This document shows, one piece after another, positions 62,736 through 64,000 of a stretch of DNA of 64,000 bases. Each line of letters starts with the position of its first letter. Positions within the stretch are counted from its first letter, which is position 1. Under the pieces are notes generated by a model that was not told the origin of the DNA, did no database searches, and saw only the letters and a list, made by a program, of their open reading frames with translations. This DNA comes from Clavibacter nebraskensis NCPPB 2581 (lineage in GTDB: Bacteria > Actinomycetota > Actinomycetes > Actinomycetales > Microbacteriaceae), in NCBI RefSeq assembly GCF_000355695.1, contig NC_020891.1:1364001-1428000 (forward strand). Reading direction: 5' to 3'. The translations under genes were made by a program, and so were the position numbers.

Positions 62736-63895
62736 AGATCCTCGCAGCGATGAGTGGCGGAGTCGACTCCGCCGTGGCCGCCGCCCGCGCCGTGGAGGCC
62801 GGGCACGACGTGACGGGCGTGCACCTCGCGCTCAGCCGCATGCCGGGGACGCTCCGCACCGGGTACCGCGGCTGCTGCACCATCGAGGACTCCATGGACG
62901 CGCGCCGCACGGCCGACCTCCTCGGCATCCCGTTCTACGTATGGGACTTCTCCGAGCGCTTCGCCGCCGACGTCGTCGACGACTTCGTCGCCGAGTACCA
63001 GGCCGGCCGCACCCCCAACCCCTGCATGCGCTGCAACGAGCGGATCAAGTTCGCGGCCCTCCTCGAGAAGGCGCTCGACCTCGGCTTCGACGCCGTGTGC
63101 ACGGGCCACTACGCCGACGTCATCCCGGGGCCCGACGGACAGCCGGAGCTTCACCGCGCCGCGGCGTGGGCCAAGGACCAGTCGTACGTGCTGGGCGTGC
63201 TCACGGCCGAGCAGATCGCGCACTCGTACTTCCCGCTCGGGTCCACGCCGTCCAAGGCCGAGGTGCGCGCGGAGGCCCAGGCGCGCGGGATCCAGGTCGC
63301 GCAGAAGCCGGACAGCCACGACATCTGCTTCATCCCCGACGGCGACACCCGCGGCTGGCTCGCCGACCGCGTGGGCGCCGAGCCGGGCGACATCCTCGAC
63401 GGCGAGGGGAACGCGATCGGCACGCACCAGGGCGCCGCCGCCTTCACGGTCGGGCAGCGCAAGGGCCTCGCGATCGGCACGCCGGCGCCCGACGGCCGCC
63501 CGCGGTTCGTGCTGGAGATCCGGCCCAAGGACAACACGGTCGTCGTCGGACCGCAGGAGGCGCTCGCGATCCGCGAGATCGCCGGGTACTCGTACACGTG
63601 GGCCGGCACCCCGCCCACGCGGCCCGACCAGCCGTTCGACTGCGACGTGCAGATCCGCGCCCACGCCGACCCCGTTCCCGCACGGGCGGCGGTGTCGGAG
63701 GTCCATGGCAGCATGCAGCTCGTGATCACCCCGCGAGACCCCCTCGTCGGCGTCGCCCCCGGGCAGACCGCCGTCGTCTACGCCGGCACGCGCGTGCTCG
63801 GCCAGGTCACCATCGACCGCACCGTGAGCGCCGTTGCCGACGCCCGACCGCCGATGCGCGATGCCGCCCTCGTCGGCGCGGCCACGGGGGAGTGA
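62732..63895 (+). CDS. mnmA: tRNA-specific 2-thiouridylase MnmA
   Basis: MnmA puts sulfur on U34 of tRNA for Lys, Glu and Gln. The 387-residue protein has the ATP PP-loop SGGVDS (8-13), catalytic Cys98 ([14 protein letters not shown]), sulfur-carrying Cys199 ([11 protein letters not shown]), and the C-terminal beta-barrel. It follows the desulfurase with GTGA overlap; ligA starts 7 bases after its stop. Sulfur passes from the desulfurase to Cys199 (known for the family). Confidence 0.95.
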   Translation: MKILAAMSGGVDSAVAAARAVEAGHDVTGVHLALSRMPGTLRTGYRGCCTIEDSMDARRTADLLGIPFYVWDFSERFAADVVDDFVAEYQAGRTPNPCMRCNERIKFAALLEKALDLGFDAVCTGHYADVIPGPDGQPELHRAAAWAKDQSYVLGVLTAEQIAHSYFPLGSTPSKAEVRAEAQARGIQVAQKPDSHDICFIPDGDTRGWLADRVGAEPGDILDGEGNAIGTHQGAAAFTVGQRKGLAIGTPAPDGRPRFVLEIRPKDNTVVVGPQEALAIREIAGYSYTWAGTPPTRPDQPFDCDVQIRAHADPVPARAAVSEVHGSMQLVITPRDPLVGVAPGQTAVVYAGTRVLGQVTIDRTVSAVADARPPMRDAALVGAATGE

Positions 63896-63902
63896 CGCGC
63901 GC

Positions 63903-64000
63903 ATGAGCGACACCGCCACCGCATCGCCCGCCGCGGACGACGCGGTCCCCGCCACCACCCCCGCCGACCTCGAGGCCGCCTCCGCCCGGGTCGATGCCCT
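63903..64000 (+). CDS. ligA: NAD-dependent DNA ligase LigA (partial, runs off the right edge)
   Basis: Only 32 codons are visible ([15 protein letters not shown], then [15 protein letters not shown]). The [12 protein letters not shown] end matches the start of the LigA adenylation domain in actinobacteria, and ligA follows mnmA in relatives. The NAD-binding and ligase motifs lie outside the window, so the call rests on this short match and context. Confidence 0.7.
   Translation, partial: MSDTATASPAADDAVPATTPADLEAASARVDA

Noticed and set aside
1-64000. CRISPR arrays, insertion sequences, prophage genes
   Set aside because: No regularly spaced direct repeats, transposase motifs or phage structural genes seen on either strand; the only recombinase is XerC in its usual place.

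Overview
The window is about 73% GC by eye and looks like core chromosome of a Gram-positive actinobacterium of the family Microbacteriaceae, most probably Clavibacter or a close relative. The support is gene content and order (thiL-rsmD, moxR-DUF58-tgpA, recG-coaD-yceD-rpmF-rnc-mutM-smc-ftsY-ffh, rpsP-khpA-rimM-trmD, rplS-lepB-rnhB-DUF2469-yraN-comM-dprA-xerC, rpsB-tsf-pyrH-frr-cdsA), a GlgE glucan pathway, DivIVA-type cell-pole proteins and many GTG starts. I see no prophage, insertion sequence, CRISPR array, rRNA or complete tRNA. No gene-free gap exceeds 300 bases.

Layout. 1-9.0 kb: start of a possible lipoprotein gene, thiL, rsmD, a MoxR/DUF58/transglutaminase operon and recG. 9.0-20.1 kb: CoA synthesis (coaD), the yceD-rpmF-rnc-mutM cluster, a tandem GNAT protein, then smc-ftsY-ffh (chromosome condensation and co-translational targeting) ended by a strong hairpin. 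20.1-28.4 kb: a MarP-like membrane serine protease with a GCS2-type carboxylate-amine ligase, the rpsP-trmD operon, map, rplS-lepB-rnhB and DUF2469. 28.4-33.6 kb: yraN-comM-dprA-xerC and an M23 peptidase. 33.7-41.2 kb: a sugar transporter, the rpsB-tsf-pyrH-frr-cdsA block with hairpins between genes, a four-repeat DivIVA-type protein and a secreted lytic-transglycosylase-like protein. 41.3-50.1 kb: a Na+/H+ antiporter, a small zinc-ribbon-like protein with a hydrolase, an AI-2E-family permease behind a 594-residue coiled-coil protein, and, divergent from these, a membrane/lipoprotein fusion with a thioredoxin-TPR protein. 50.2-61.5 kb: alpha-glucan metabolism (glgE-glgB, glgP, glgX) with a GDSL lipoprotein. 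61.5-64 kb: cysteine desulfurase and mnmA (sulfur supply for tRNA 2-thiouridine), then the first codons of ligA.

Two sequence-wide signals stand out. First, the palindrome GGATCC occurs roughly 100 times, about five times the composition-based expectation, in all three codon phases and between genes, like a highly iterated palindrome. Second, about fifteen genes carry a TANNNT -10 hexamer ending exactly 6-7 bases before the start codon, the layout of leaderless transcription. At glgX/csd, and probably at the left edge, divergent -10 hexamers overlap on opposite strands, making very compact bidirectional promoters.

The window is mainly housekeeping. Other points worth following are the cysteine-free YceD/L32 pair, the internal lipobox in the 47.3-49.1 kb gene, the long coiled-coil DivIVA-like protein, the acidic insert in Smc and the structured rpsB leader.
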